Origin: Paramecium sonneborni
Taxonomy: Eukaryota > Ciliophora > Oligohymenophorea > Peniculida > Parameciidae
Direction: 5' to 3'
NCBI GenBank assembly: GCA_905182985.1
Contig: CAJJDN010000013.1
Coordinates: 297,441 to 361,440, forward strand
DNA: 64,000 nt
Of this stretch, positions 28,384 to 39,597 are shown piece after piece. The notes under the pieces are model-generated. The model had not been told where the DNA came from. It was given only the letters and a program-made list of their open reading frames with translations, and searched no databases. Each line of letters starts with the position of its first letter. The first letter of the stretch is position 1. The translations under genes were made by a program, and so were the position numbers.

Positions 28384-29987
28384 ACACGAGCCGTTAAAGG
28401 AAGAGGTCGTAAATATTCAAGTCTTCTTTTTTTAGAACATAATTTCTTTAAAAATTATTCTTTAAATGCTCTTAATGGTATGTTACTAAATTTATCATAT
28501 TTAGGAATGAATCCTAATTTTGGTGTTTAATATAAATCTTATCCAAATAATGTAGCTGTTGCATCTTTTTCTGGATCACTCTAATATTTTTATACATATA
28601 TATAATTCTTTTCTTCAATCAATGTTCCTATATCAATTTTATCTTCAGATTCTTTACTTTTTATTTTCATTGGATTATTTTTTATCTCTATGTATTATTT
28701 TACTTCACTAAAATTAGGTTTTCCAATTCCTGTTAGACTTTCCATATTTTTTGATTAAAATATTTTTCTAAATTTACTTTTCTTTAAATATTCTTCTCTA
28801 ACCCATTATTTACATTCTTCAGGAAATTTTTATAAAAATTCATGTTTATGAATCACCATAACTGTAGCCTCATTTGTTAAAACTATTGAATTATATTCAC
28901 AACATCCATCCTCATTCATAACAATCTCTTCTCCTAATAATTATCCTTTAGCTATTAAAATTTAATAATACTAGTACTTAAAATACAAATTTTAGTCATT
29001 TAATCATTAATTAATTTCTCTATTAATATATCTCCATATTAAATCAAATAAAAAGACTTTTTTGGATGTCCATCTACTGTTAATATAAAATTTTTTTAAA
29101 ATTATTCAACATCAAAACTATATGCTAAATGTTCTAATTATTTAGATGAATAATCCCCTTAAACAGGAAATTTTGTGAATATTAAACTTTTCTTTTCTTT
29201 CATCTATTATATGAATTGCTGTCGAATTAAATCAAAATCATCTTTTTTCAAAATCAATAAAAATAAATCTTAAGTTTGAGCACAAGCTGTTAATGCTCTT
29301 GGAACATTCTCTAATAAAGCTCTATCTCCAAATCCTTCTCCTCTTTTTAATATTCTAATTGTTTCTCCATACTTCTCGCTTAAAAATTAAATTTCTTATT
29401 GTGTTATTTATACTCTTTCATTAGTTTAACCCTGAATTATGTTTCCCTTCATTTTATCAGCAAACTTTTTTGAATATGCCAATTATTTGAAAAAGTTTGT
29501 CCCAGTAGCATTAGCACTTATTGTTTTCCTTTATCAATCATAATTATATATATACTGAGGTATAAGAGGAACAGGTTTTGGCAATTAATTTTGTTAGACT
29601 GAAGGTGTTTTTTAAATTTCAGGAGGTCTGTCAATCACTTATTATATTTATTAAGGTCGAGCTTTGATCAAAGCTACTTTACCATTAAATATTATATATA
29701 ATTTGTCGTTTGACTTGTCTCCCTCTTTGAATATTACTTCTCCTCCTTTGAAATGTTCCATTCGGAATTTTCCGCATAACTAATTATGGGTATTTTATGT
29801 ACATAAAGGAGACTTTCCCTCTATGTTCCCTTAAGATTCTTCTCTATGAATGAGTTAAAATATTATAACTGCTGTAATTTGGAATAAATAATCTAAAGGT
29901 TATCAATAGTTGGGTTTAGATGATTATTCAACAGTTTTTGTAGATTTAGATTCTAAATTATGTTTATACTATATATACCTCATTCAT
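28242..29987 (-). CDS. cyclic-nucleotide-binding-domain protein
   Basis: 544 residues after removing introns 29953-29978, 29780-29802, 29529-29555 and 28952-28986; the spliced length is exactly 545 codons. Three CNBD-like units are visible: EHFKGGEVIFKEGDKSND with LYIIFNGKVALI; then RILKRGEGFGDRALLEN followed by PRALTACAQTQDLFLL; then SFYLIQYGDILIEKL with GQLLGEEIVMNEDG. The GEGFGDRALL...PRALT element is the phosphate-binding cassette of cAMP/cGMP-binding folds. No kinase, channel or pseudosubstrate segment is visible, so it may be a stand-alone regulator. The C-terminal 170 residues are basic and Ser/Thr/Asn rich. It is divergently arranged with the gene at 30012, 24 bp away. Confidence 0.82.
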
Positions 29988-30011
29988 AGGATGATAAATT
30001 TTTAATTAAAT

Positions 30012-31962
30012 ATGTAAGAATCAGTATCGGCTTATCTGAAAACTGAACCAGATTCACTTAAAGACCATCCATCAAGTAAATTTAGACCAAATATTATATA
30101 AAACAACCAACGAATTATAAATGGTAAGAAAGTTACATGCTTGAACATTAAAAAATAAACCCAATAAAATTAAAAAGATGCGTGGAAATAAATGTTTGGC
30201 AATTTTTTACATGATGTAAGTTTAAAATAAAAAAAGAAACAATTTTCACCAGACACATAAGAAGTACATAATTTTTACATTATTATAGCACCTTTAGGAT
30301 CCATTAGTAAATGAAATTCCTATTCTACTTCCTTGTACTAATAGGTAATTCAAGTTAGAGTTCTACAAATATCTTGAAGGAGAATAATCAATTTAAGAAT
30401 TAATGAAAACCATTAATTTTCCTCATGTTCATGCAGTATTTCTATTAAATCTATTCTAAACTAGATGTAAATTTAGGATTCTAAAATTCATCAGAGAAAA
30501 TTGTCAATTGTACAAAAAATCAAAAAATTTAAGAATTATGGATACACTAAAAATAATGAATCTACTCCTTTATTAGATATTAATAGTTCTACTAGACAAC
30601 TTAAAGCACATTAAATCCATCTTGTTGATCAAAGGAGATTTACTGAAGCTGGAAAATTATTGGATATTTTTAAGACAAAAATAAACAAAAAGATTTAGGT
30701 TTTGAGAGACTTTGTTTAATCAAGAGTACTTTTTAATTTTAATTTTTTTTAGATTGATTTACGCAAATCTTTAAACAAAGAACAAAGAGAAGAAGAAATA
30801 CGAAATATTCATTTCATTAAAACATTCTTTGATATCACTAATGATTATAATTAACATATTCAGTAACAATAAGATGAACTTTAAGATGATGCTCAATTTT
30901 ATAAAAAATTAATACCTTGTTAACGCAAATTAAAATAATTATTAGTAAATTATGATAATGTATAACCAATCGTTAAACATTAAGAAAAACATTTTGACAA
31001 ATTTGATTATCCTTCATTAGGTATGTTAAAAAATTAAATGAATTAATATTCTAAAGATTATTTAATGGAATTAGAATAGCAAAAATAAATTTAATTTAAA
31101 TTAGCTTTAAACCAAGTAAGAAAGCTATTAGAATAACAAAATATTAAATTTTAATCTGAATTAAGAAAATCTAATATTAAAAGTAATTAGAATTCTAAAT
31201 CCTAATCTCCCCTTTTAATTAAATAGCGATAGGATTATTTATTATAAAATAAAGTTAAATTATCTGCTGATTGTGCATTAGATGTTGTAGTAGCTACTCC
31301 TAAACATCATCGTAAATATCAATCAATTTGTTGTTTGAAGGATTCTATTTCTGATCCTAGAAAAAGAAAGTAATATGAAATTACAAAAAAACCTTTTTAC
31401 CTTTTTAGTAAATAAATAGAGGGAAATAAAAATTAAAAAAATTAAAAAGGTTTGATTACAAATTTTGATGTTAAACTATATGATTATATTCACAATAGAA
31501 ATATATATACATTAAATAAGCAGTATAATAATAAAACTTATTTTAGAGTTAAGGAGATGACTTAGAAATTTCATACAATGGTTGAAAGTGAACATGAATA
31601 AAAATTAAATGAAAAATTAGATACACATTTAAATCAATTAAAAAATAGAAAATTGAAATTCCGTTAAAATGGATCTTTAGAAACATAAAAAAGAGTACAA
31701 ACTTAAAGTTAGCCAGATGAAATTTCAGATGATTAATCATTATAATCAATATATGAAGTAAACCTTGATGCTTTATATAATTAATCTAATTAATTGACAA
31801 AAAAGTTAAGAGAAAAAAATGATGCTGGTTTTGCTAAAAGAATAAAACAATTGATAAGATTAGAGGAAGTGAATTAGTAATTGAAAATATTTATTATTTA
31901 GGTAATGCCTGAAAACAAATTTGTAGAAATTAAACAAATCTTAGAATTCTCTAAATAATTGA
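30012..31962 (+). CDS. 607-residue coiled-coil protein, unknown
   Basis: Five introns are removed (30216-30236, 30264-30288, 30436-30464, 30726-30752, 31877-31901), leaving 608 codons. The N-terminal 150 residues are basic with Pro and Thr; the middle has long helices (HFDKFDYPSLGMLKNQMNQY, MELEQQKQIQFKLALNQ); a Cys/His-containing stretch (TPKHHRKYQSICCLKD) separates two coil regions. The last intron decides the stop; without it the frame runs into the SPEF1 gene 77 bp downstream. I recognise no family. The 27-nt intron is in frame and could be retained without a stop. Confidence 0.7.
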
Positions 31963-32039
31963 TAATATGTTTGTGTATAGTCTATTTATTATAAAAGTTA
32001 GTTAGTTGCTTAATAAATTTTAAATTATATCTAATTAAA

Positions 32040-32676
32040 ATGACAAACAGAGGTATGGATGCTCCTCCTTTAAATGAGGATGAATTGAATGAAGTTTATA
32101 ATTGGGTTGATACTATACCTTTATCAAGACCAAAGAGACATATAGGAAGAGATTTTGCAGATGGAGTTTTAATGGCTGAAATTGTTTAACATTATATACC
32201 TAGAATAGTTGATATTCATAATTATAGTCTAGCTCACTCTGTTTAACAAAAATAATACAATTGGAATACTTTAAATACAAAAGTAATTATAATATTCTAA
32301 ATTCTAGGTTTTTAGAAAGATGGGTTTCTAAATTACTTAAAAAGATATTGATGCTGTAATTTCAGTTGTACCTGAGGCAGTAGAAAGAATTCTTAAAGTT
32401 GTATAAGTTAAAATATCAATGTTTTTGGATAACAATGAACAAAATTAGATTCATTAATAAGAGTAACCGATTGAAATTCAGCAAAATTAAAATAAAGTTA
32501 ACAATAAATAAGTACCTAATAACAAATCTAACGAAAAAGATTTAATTATTTAAGATTAGAAAGAAACCATAGAGATTCTAGAACTTAAAATATAAAAATT
32601 AGAATAACTTGTAAAATTAAAGGATAGTAAAATTTAATAGTTAATGCAGAAACTCTAATAAGCAGGAATAAAATGA
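32040..32676 (+). CDS. SPEF1: SPEF1/CLAMP-like calponin-homology protein
   Basis: 203 residues after removing intron 32283-32307. The first about 110 residues form the CH_2/CLAMP-type calponin homology domain: EVYNWVDTIPLSRPKRHIGR, DFADGVLMAEIVQHYIPRIV, DIHNYSLAHSVQQKQYNWNT and VFRKMGF are characteristic of sperm flagellar protein 1. The C-terminal 45 residues are a coiled coil (EILELKIQKLEQLVKLKD), as in SPEF1, which dimerises, bundles microtubules and sits on central-pair microtubules of motile cilia. Length fits the family (about 200-240). The start at 32040 begins a few residues before the CH domain, as expected. Confidence 0.93.
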
Positions 32677-32693
32677 TATAGTTACTATATATA

Positions 32694-33377
32694 TCATTCA
32701 CATAAATTTTAGAAATAGCTATTCTCGATATTATTCTCACTAGAATCACTTTTTCCATCATACTTTTCGTTACTTAATTGATATTAATTTCTTTTAATGT
32801 TTTCTTTGATTTCTTCTTCATCTGAAGAAGAGAATGCTTATGATTAACCTTTCATCTTCTAAAATATTGACATTCTTTATTTTTTTAGAGGTTCTTACTT
32901 CTCCAAGTTTTTAGTTATTAATGGAGAACTTTATGGAGTAGTATTTGGAGTTCTTCTTTATTTTATTGAATTCATTTCTATACTCATTTATTGAATAGTA
33001 TTTCTTGTTGATTCTTTATTATCATTTACATCATTATTTGATGTAGTATTGAATGACATTGTGCTGGATTTATTCACTCTTCTCTTAGGTTTAATATAAA
33101 ACTACTCTTATTTTTCTAAAGGGTCTGTTTTCATTTATATACCCAAGGATTTTAAATATACTACTATTAATTACTCTTTTTTTATCCATTCATTTTCTGG
33201 GTGTTGATTACTCAATATGACTAATTCAAAAGACTCGTCAGATTATTAATCACAAGTATATAAATTTTGTGCATCTCTGAAATTTAAATTTTGCGATATG
33301 TCATTTTTATCTGTCACATTTGTACATTCTTAAGTATTAAATGTAGTTTCTGATGATTAAAATTAACCTAATTTCAT
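32694..33377 (-). CDS. 227-residue Ser/Asn-rich acidic protein, unknown
   Basis: Intronless frame of 228 codons from ATG 33377 to TGA 32696-32694. Low-complexity, rich in Asn, Ser, Thr, Glu and Gln. It contains Ser/Thr-Pro sites (RRTPNTTPQSSP) and an acidic serine cluster (AFSSSDEEEIKE) that look like phosphorylation targets. No structured domain, signal peptide or membrane segment. It converges on SPEF1 with 17 bp between the stops. Likely a regulated, largely disordered protein; function unknown. Confidence 0.65.
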
Positions 33378-33899
33378 TAACTGTTAAACAAGAAAATGAT
33401 GATTGAATTTATATATTTATTATTAATATCATATATTATCTTAATCAATTTTGATTTAGATTTAAAGGATGATCATAACTTAATTGAAAATTTATCAAAT
33501 AAATATATCAGCTTTTATTCATTATTGATTAATTATAAATATTTTATTAAAACAATTGACTAATACAATATATAAATGAAGATTAGCTTCAATTTATTTT
33601 TATGTAATATATTATTTTTATTAAATAAATTTAGACCTTAAAAAATAACAGTAATATTTTTAATTGCTAAAAAATTTTAAATCTTTTCAATCTCTCTATT
33701 ATAATTAGTAGTAAATAAAAAACATAACTTATAGAAAAGAAAATCATTTTCAAGAAACATTTATTTTCTTAAACTTTGTTTTTATCTCTAAATCATTTTT
33801 TATTTGTTTGAACAACCTTTTATTTTAAAGTTTTTTAATAAATTTAGCAACTATTCATGCAAACCTTTATTCTTTGACTCTTCTATTTATTACTTATTG
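33378..33899. other. intergenic, nothing recognised
   Basis: About 520 bp of A+T-rich DNA upstream of the Ser/Asn-rich gene. Short chance frames only. Confidence 0.4.
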
Positions 33900-34206
33900 T
33901 CATATTTAAATTCTATTTATGACTTTTTTTGATTTTATAATGAATTAAATTGTAATTATAATTTTCTTCCTATGCTTACTGTTTATATAAAAAAAAATAA
34001 TTAATTGAAATTATTATTTGAGTGAATTATATCTTATATTCTTAATCTTCTTAAAAATTTTTTTTATCACTTTCTTTTCTATTTCATCTAATTATTTTTA
34101 AATAAGACTAATTAAAATCTCCTTTTCTTCTTATTTTCTAAACTTTCTTCTTTTTCATATTGTCAAAGTTATCTATGCAACTCTATTAATAATATTTTTT
34201 AATCAT
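33900..34206 (-). CDS. tentative 94-residue basic protein with hydrophobic stretch
   Basis: From ATG 34206, removal of a 22-nt intron (34122-34143) gives 95 codons ending at TGA 33902-33900. The middle (EILISLIQKQLDEIEKKVIK) looks like a real helix; it is followed by a hydrophobic run (FQLIIFFYIN) and a basic tail. The Lys/Ile-rich composition could also arise from A+T-rich noncoding DNA. No family recognised. Confidence 0.3.
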
Positions 34207-34402
34207 AATCTCTTTATTAAATGTATTTATATTAAAAAAATTAGTTATTGAAAAAAGGATTTTAGTTATAGAAATGATAAATATAGTTTTAAGAAGATTA
34301 CAAAAAATAAATAGTGATTTTCTTATAATAATGGTTCTTGATAAGTTGAGATTTATATTATAATTAATTTTGCGCGACGTTAAATATTTTAACGAATAAA
34401 TT

Positions 34403-35641
34403 ATGGAAATTAAATACAACAGATCGCTTAGTGGTGTACCAGAAAATCAATAATAATAACCTTGTAGAAGAACAACTAAAACCTACATAGAAAACAGAGA
34501 ACCTATAAGAAGGAACTTAACATTATTGTATAATGAAGGTAAAATGATATCATATTGAATTAAGACACCTAATAAATTAATAAGTCTATGTTAAATAGTA
34601 ATAATGATTTAAGAAGAAAGATGGTCAATTAAGAAAGAGTAAAGAGATCTTTGAATTAAGATGTACTAGAAGATAAAGAAAATGTGCCATAACATAAAGG
34701 AGTGACAAATAAAATTTATACTCTCCCTTAAGAATTATCTAATATCAGTCTTAAATAGAAATTCGATCATACTATTTTAGAGAATTAAAATATTTAAAAA
34801 TGGTATACAGAAGAAATCTTTTTCTATTTAAAGGAATAAGAAGTATTTAATTATAAAATTATATTAGAAAAAATCCACTCCTTTAGAATGGTTGAAAAAT
34901 CACTCTATTCCAAGTAATTTAAGAGCAAAAATGATTGATTGGATGGTAGAAGTTTTATGTTCATATAAATGCACAGATTAAACTTTTTTTGTTGCAGTAA
35001 GAACTATGGACTTTTATTTTGCAAAAAGTGAAAAATAATTAGAAGTATCAGATTTACATCTTAGTGGTGTAACATCAATGTTCATTGCAGCTAAATATGA
35101 AGAAATTCATCCTATGAAATTATCTGTTGTATATGAGAAAATTGCTCATAAAAAATTATCAACTGATTAAATAAAAAAGAAAGAGAGTGATATTTTATAA
35201 ACTATCGGTTTTGATTTAGTTGGTGGTACACTCTATGATATGTATAATCTTATTCTAACAAACTGTTTTATTGAATAAAAACTATAAGAGAAAAACTACA
35301 AATATTTAAAAAAATTATGTTTGTATCTCTCTAAAATGGTTTTGTATGATTATGAAATTTGTGGTAAATCTAATTATACTTTATTGGGTGCTGCTTTAAT
35401 TTTTGTAGCTTTCAAAATTGTAGAACAATTAGATTCTACTTTTAATGCTGATAGTTAAGTATTAAATTTTATTAATTTATAGATTAAAGATATTGCTTAA
35501 ATTATTTAAATTGATTAAGATTAGTTAATAGAAACAGCAGCTAAAGTCTTAAATTTAGCTAAGAACTTTGAAAAGCATTTTCCTAATTTGGAAAATTTAA
35601 AAAAATTTAATGGATTTTAGTTAGAAGATGATGATTAATGA
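34403..35641 (+). CDS. mitotic-type cyclin (A/B-like)
   Basis: 395 residues after removing introns 34539-34564 and 34843-34867. The N-terminal 150 residues are basic and Q/N rich; a destruction-box-like RNLTLLYNE segment is present near residue 30. The cyclin box begins with LRAKMIDWMVEVLCSY, the signature of A/B cyclins, continues with FFVAVRTMDFYF, AAKYEEIHP and SDILQTIGFDL, and is followed by a second cyclin fold (ALIFVAFKIVEQL). Cyclins of this type activate CDKs for S/M transitions. The start follows a short A+T-rich gap and gives the expected length. Confidence 0.9.
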
Positions 35642-35722
35642 TCTAAATATATGTATATTACTTTTATTAATTATATGTGGCAAACAAAAAATTATATCTA
35701 ATGTACTTCTATATTTAATAAA

Positions 35723-36204
35723 TCAATCAGCTTTCTTAGTGCTTTCAGTGGTATGTTTCTCACCCTTTCCTTTTGTTGAAACTTTAGCAGATGCCTTTCT
35801 TGCTAACAATTATTTTCTGTCTTCATTAAGGTAGGGTTTTGTGATAATACATTATGATGGTCTTATTGGGATTTAATATGGCATTCCTTAAATTAAATTA
35901 TTAATTTACCATTAGCTTTTGTTCTTGTGAGTTTCTCTATTTAAATAACCCATCTCTTTCTGTAAACTGATGAAACCTTACCCTTTGTTCCTTTATGTGT
36001 GCCTATTCTCAATTTTATTATTATACCCCTAACAACTGTGACTTCATCATCTTTTCTAACAGGTAATGCTCTAACATTGTATTTCTTTCTTAAATCCTTT
36101 GAAAGATGTGCACTCATTAATTTATATCTAATGTTAGATGGTGCTCCCAAATGGGCTTTTCTGCCCTTTCTTCTTTAACTTGAAACTTCGACATGGGTTT
36201 TCAT
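35723..36204 (-). CDS. RPL26: 60S ribosomal protein L26 (uL24)
   Basis: 144 residues after removing introns 36003-36026 (24 nt) and 35887-35909 (23 nt), which matches the family's about 145. Recognisable blocks: [40 protein letters not shown] (KOW region), [20 protein letters not shown] and a basic C-terminal tail. uL24 binds 23S/28S rRNA domain I near the exit tunnel and is essential for large-subunit assembly. The 24-nt intron is in frame and stop-free, so unspliced mRNA would code for eight extra residues within the KOW domain. It converges on the cyclin gene, 81 bp between stops. Confidence 0.96.
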
Positions 36205-37012
36205 TTGAAAAAGATTTAATTAAAAATAAATTTTTTGTTTTTTTCTAAGTAATTTCATCAAATATATTAAAATTCAATCAATTCTTTCAAACTAAAATAC
36301 CTAAACTTTATTGCACTATTTGTTATCTTAATGATCCAAAAATTAAAGTTGCTTTTCTGCAATTAAATTAATTTCCAATATACATTTAATTATACAGAAA
36401 AAGTAGTTAAAAATAATATAAAAATTATTTAAATAACCTCTATTACTTTTTATAAATTACTACTTTAGATCTATCCAAGAGTACTCAATTCTATTGATTT
36501 AATTCTTATAATATATCATGTTTATATAATTATTTTTCAGATAAAATTTCCAAATTATTAAAGTACTTTCAGAAAATATTAAGGAAAACTTAAAAAAATA
36601 ACTAATAAATAAAAAATCTGGAAATTCATCTCTTATTCTATATTACTTTCAATTGATTTATTCAAGTCAATCAATTAGATAATATTTCTAAATCTATTAT
36701 GGATTGGATTATGTTTAATTAATCCAATTAATTTTTAACTAGCCAATAAAAAAAGAGTTCAATATGGTTCTAAAATTTTAGATTTATTGAATGAAACCTA
36801 AAAGAATCAATAAAGATAAGAACTAATTGGCTATTTGAAACAAAGATATTAATGATAGTCATTAATTATGAATTTTAATTGAACTCAATAAATTAGTAAT
36901 AAAATCATTATTTAGTTTAAACAAAAAAAGTAAAGGAAAAGCATGTATAGAAAAGAACCATGTTTAAAAGGGATTTTAATGTAAATTAATTAATCCTAAA
37001 TGAAAATAAAAT
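36205..37012. other. long intergenic upstream of RPL26
   Basis: About 810 bp without a supported gene, longer than most gaps in the window. It separates the RPL26 start from the histone H4 stop, so it should contain the RPL26 promoter and the H4 3' signals. I saw no obvious histone-type stem-loop. Confidence 0.5.
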
Positions 37013-37321
37013 TCATGCACCAAAGCCATAGAGGGTTCTTCCTTATCTCTTTAATGAATAAACAACATCCATAACAGTGACAGTCTTTCTTCTAGCATGT
37101 TCAGTATATGTGATGGCATCTCTAACAACGTTCTCCAAAAAGCTCTTTAAAACATTTCTTGAGTCATCATAAAGGAATGAAGAAATTCTTTTGACTCCTC
37201 CTCTTCTAGCTAATCTTCTAATAGCAGGTTTTGTTATTCCTTCAATTGAAGCTTTGTTTGGTTTTCTAGCATGTCTTTTAGCGCTAACTTTTCCAATTCC
37301 CTTTCCTGATTTTCCAGCCAT
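37013..37321 (-). CDS. histone H4
   Basis: 103 codons (102 residues after Met removal), intronless, TGA at 37015-37013. The sequence is near-canonical in the core: [56 protein letters not shown]. The N-terminal tail [19 protein letters not shown] and the [11 protein letters not shown] segment match ciliate H4s and differ from the animal/plant RGKGGKGLGK form. H4 forms the (H3-H4)2 tetramer of the nucleosome; the tail lysines are acetylation targets. The gene stands alone with no H3 neighbour in the window. Lack of introns and a strong start context fit a highly expressed S-phase gene. Confidence 0.98.
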
Positions 37322-37681
37322 GTTTCTTTATTTTGAATTATAATTATTATTATTAAAAAATGGAGCTTGTATATGGGATCAAAATCCAAATGATGCCAAA
37401 ATTAACCAATCAAATTTTTCTTAAAAAATTCATTTTTATCAAGTCGAATAATAAATTATATGCGCCATTTTTTCTTTTATTTAATATATTCAAATAAATC
37501 CCAATAATAATTCTCCTTCCTTTAATAATTTTTATAAATTTTAAAAAATTCATCATCTCTCTTCCTTCTCAAAAAATTGTGGATTAAATTAATTATGATC
37601 AATTTAAAATAATTATATTGAAATTTTAAGAGTAATAAATTATTTTCAAGCCAATCCTTTTGTCTTTTAATTTTCATAACA
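37322..37681. other. intergenic, histone H4 promoter side
   Basis: 360 bp between the divergent H4 and 188-aa genes. Mostly poly-A/T with no gene. It must carry the H4 promoter, but no motif stands out by eye. Confidence 0.5.
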
Positions 37682-38336
37682 ATGAATATTTATAGTCATC
37701 ATATTTATTAAATACTAAAGAATAGATCTTATTAAATAAATTTATGAAAACTCATTATTTGAAAATAGTAACAAGATATTTGAACATGTTATTATTGACT
37801 AAATTTATATTCGATACGATCTTTTATTTTAATATGAAAGTTTTGGGATCAATTTTTTTGATAAATTAAAATTTTTAGCTTATCTTGAACAGCAAGATAA
37901 AATTATAGAAGTTTTTTTAAAAAGAATATAGTATTTATTAATGATATTCTTATTAAAAAGTAATGTGTTCATCTTTTGATAAAATTATGGATTAGATCAA
38001 AACTTAGATTTGATAAATATTTCTACAATTTAAAAATAAAAAATTCAAGTTTTTTACGAAAGATAAATGTTTCAAAAGATAACTATTCAATATGATTAAA
38101 TAATGAAAAGGGAATATATAGTTTAAGAATAATGATATAAGAGAAACTTATGGAGGAAATTTTAGAATAAAATAAAAATAAAATATCATTTAAATTTTTA
38201 TAAAATCTTTGAATAATTTGATTGTTATTCTTTTTAAGATTAAGAAAAGGAATTAGTCTAATATTTTCAAGAATCTAATATAAAGAAACTATGTAGAATA
38301 TGTAGAATGGCTTAATTACTAATTAATAAATACTGA
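37682..38336 (+). CDS. 188-residue protein, unknown
   Basis: The frame closes only if three introns are removed (37695-37725, 31 nt; 37960-37995, 36 nt; 38121-38141, 21 nt), giving 189 codons. Supporting coding character: EHVIIDQIYIRYDLLFQYES, FLAYLEQQDKIIEVFLKR and SFQDQEKELVQYFQESNIK. The protein is Ile/Phe/Tyr/Gln rich and helical, without a recognisable domain. It converges on the succinyl-CoA ligase gene, 16 bp between stops. The first exon is only 13 nt after the ATG, so the start is the weakest point. Confidence 0.5.
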
Positions 38337-38352
38337 TAAAATTAAATGATAC

Positions 38353-39442
38353 TCATACTAATCCTCTTTCTTTCATAACTTCCAACATAGTTTTACCAAT
38401 TTAAGCTGGTGATTTCACAACTCTAATTCCAGCTTATTCTAGAGCTCTAATTTTTTCTGGTGCACTTCCCTTGCCCTCTAAAGAATGAATAAAATTGTAA
38501 AATTACTTGATACAATAGCTCCTGCATGTCCCATTCTTCTTTCAGGTGGTGCAGTGATACCAGCAATGAAACCAACAACTGGTTTATTTTTTGGATTATT
38601 ATTTTTAATCCATTCAGCAGCCATTTCTTCATTTTCTCCTCCTATTTCTCCAATCATAACAATTCCTAGAAATGAATTAAGATCTTACCTTCAGTTTCTG
38701 GATCAACCATAAATCTCTCTAAAACATCAATAAAATTGGTTCCATTAAATGGATCACCACCAATTCCAACAACTGTAGATTATCCTAATCCAGCTCTTGT
38801 TGTTTAATCAACAGCTTCATAAGTAAGTGTACCAGATCTTGAGACAATTCCAATTTTTCCATTTTAATGAATGTATCCAGGCATGATACCAATTTTACAT
38901 TCATTTGGTTTAATAATTCCTGGACAATTAGGCTAAAATATAACAAATATAATCATACACCAATAACACGAGTGACTGATTAAGATCTTAAAGCATGTTT
39001 AACTTTAATCATATCATGTTATGGGATTCCATCTGTAATAACAACCTTTACATATTAATAGTATATGTACCACTAAACCAATTTAAGCTTCAATTGCTTC
39101 AATTATAGCTGCTGCAGCTGTAGGAGGAGGAACATAAATAACTGAGGCATCACATCCTGTGCTTTGTTTAGCTTCTTAACAATTCTTAAATACAGGTAAT
39201 CCAAGATGAGTACTTCCAGCCTCTAACTTATATTTTTAATTTTTACTCTTTGGTGATACTCCACCAACCATTTTTGTAAAATAATTTTAAGCTTGTTCTG
39301 TTTAGAAAGTACCCTATTATTCATGATCAAATATTACCTAATTACCAGTAATACCTTAACAGATCACCTTTGTATGTTTGTTCACCCAAACATAAGGAGT
39401 TGTTGTTGATGAAAATGCACGAAAGATTTGTCTGCCAATCAT
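38353..39442 (-). CDS. SUCLG1: mitochondrial succinyl-CoA ligase, alpha subunit
   Basis: 312 residues after removing six introns (39314-39337, 39223-39246, 39046-39070, 38933-38958, 38666-38688, 38478-38506); the spliced length is exactly 313 codons. Blocks: CQGITGNQGTFQTEQA (CoA-binding GxxG), [62 protein letters not shown] and [15 protein letters not shown] with the phospho-His. The basic, Ser/Thr-rich N-terminus ([15 protein letters not shown]) is a mitochondrial targeting peptide. The enzyme makes ATP or GTP from succinyl-CoA in the TCA cycle with a beta subunit encoded elsewhere. Confidence 0.96.
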
Positions 39443-39597
39443 TTATTTTATTTAATCAATTTTTATTAAACTTTTATTAACTATAATCCCTATTTACTAC
39501 TTCTTCACTTTCTATTCTAACTTTATTACTAATTCTTTTAATCCTTCTCTTTTTTACACTATTTTATTCACCTATTCTTATTTTAACTTTTTAATAA

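Noticed and set aside
29903..29905. Apparent in-frame TGA in the cyclic-nucleotide-binding gene, suggesting readthrough or TGA recoding
   Set aside because: A 23-nt intron at 29780-29802 together with the 26-nt intron at 29953-29978 gives another frame that is open from ATG 29987 and exactly 545 codons long. No recoding is needed.
35628..35834. Plus-strand ORF starting in the cyclin stop region
   Set aside because: It is antisense to RPL26 exon 3, which matches a known ribosomal protein.
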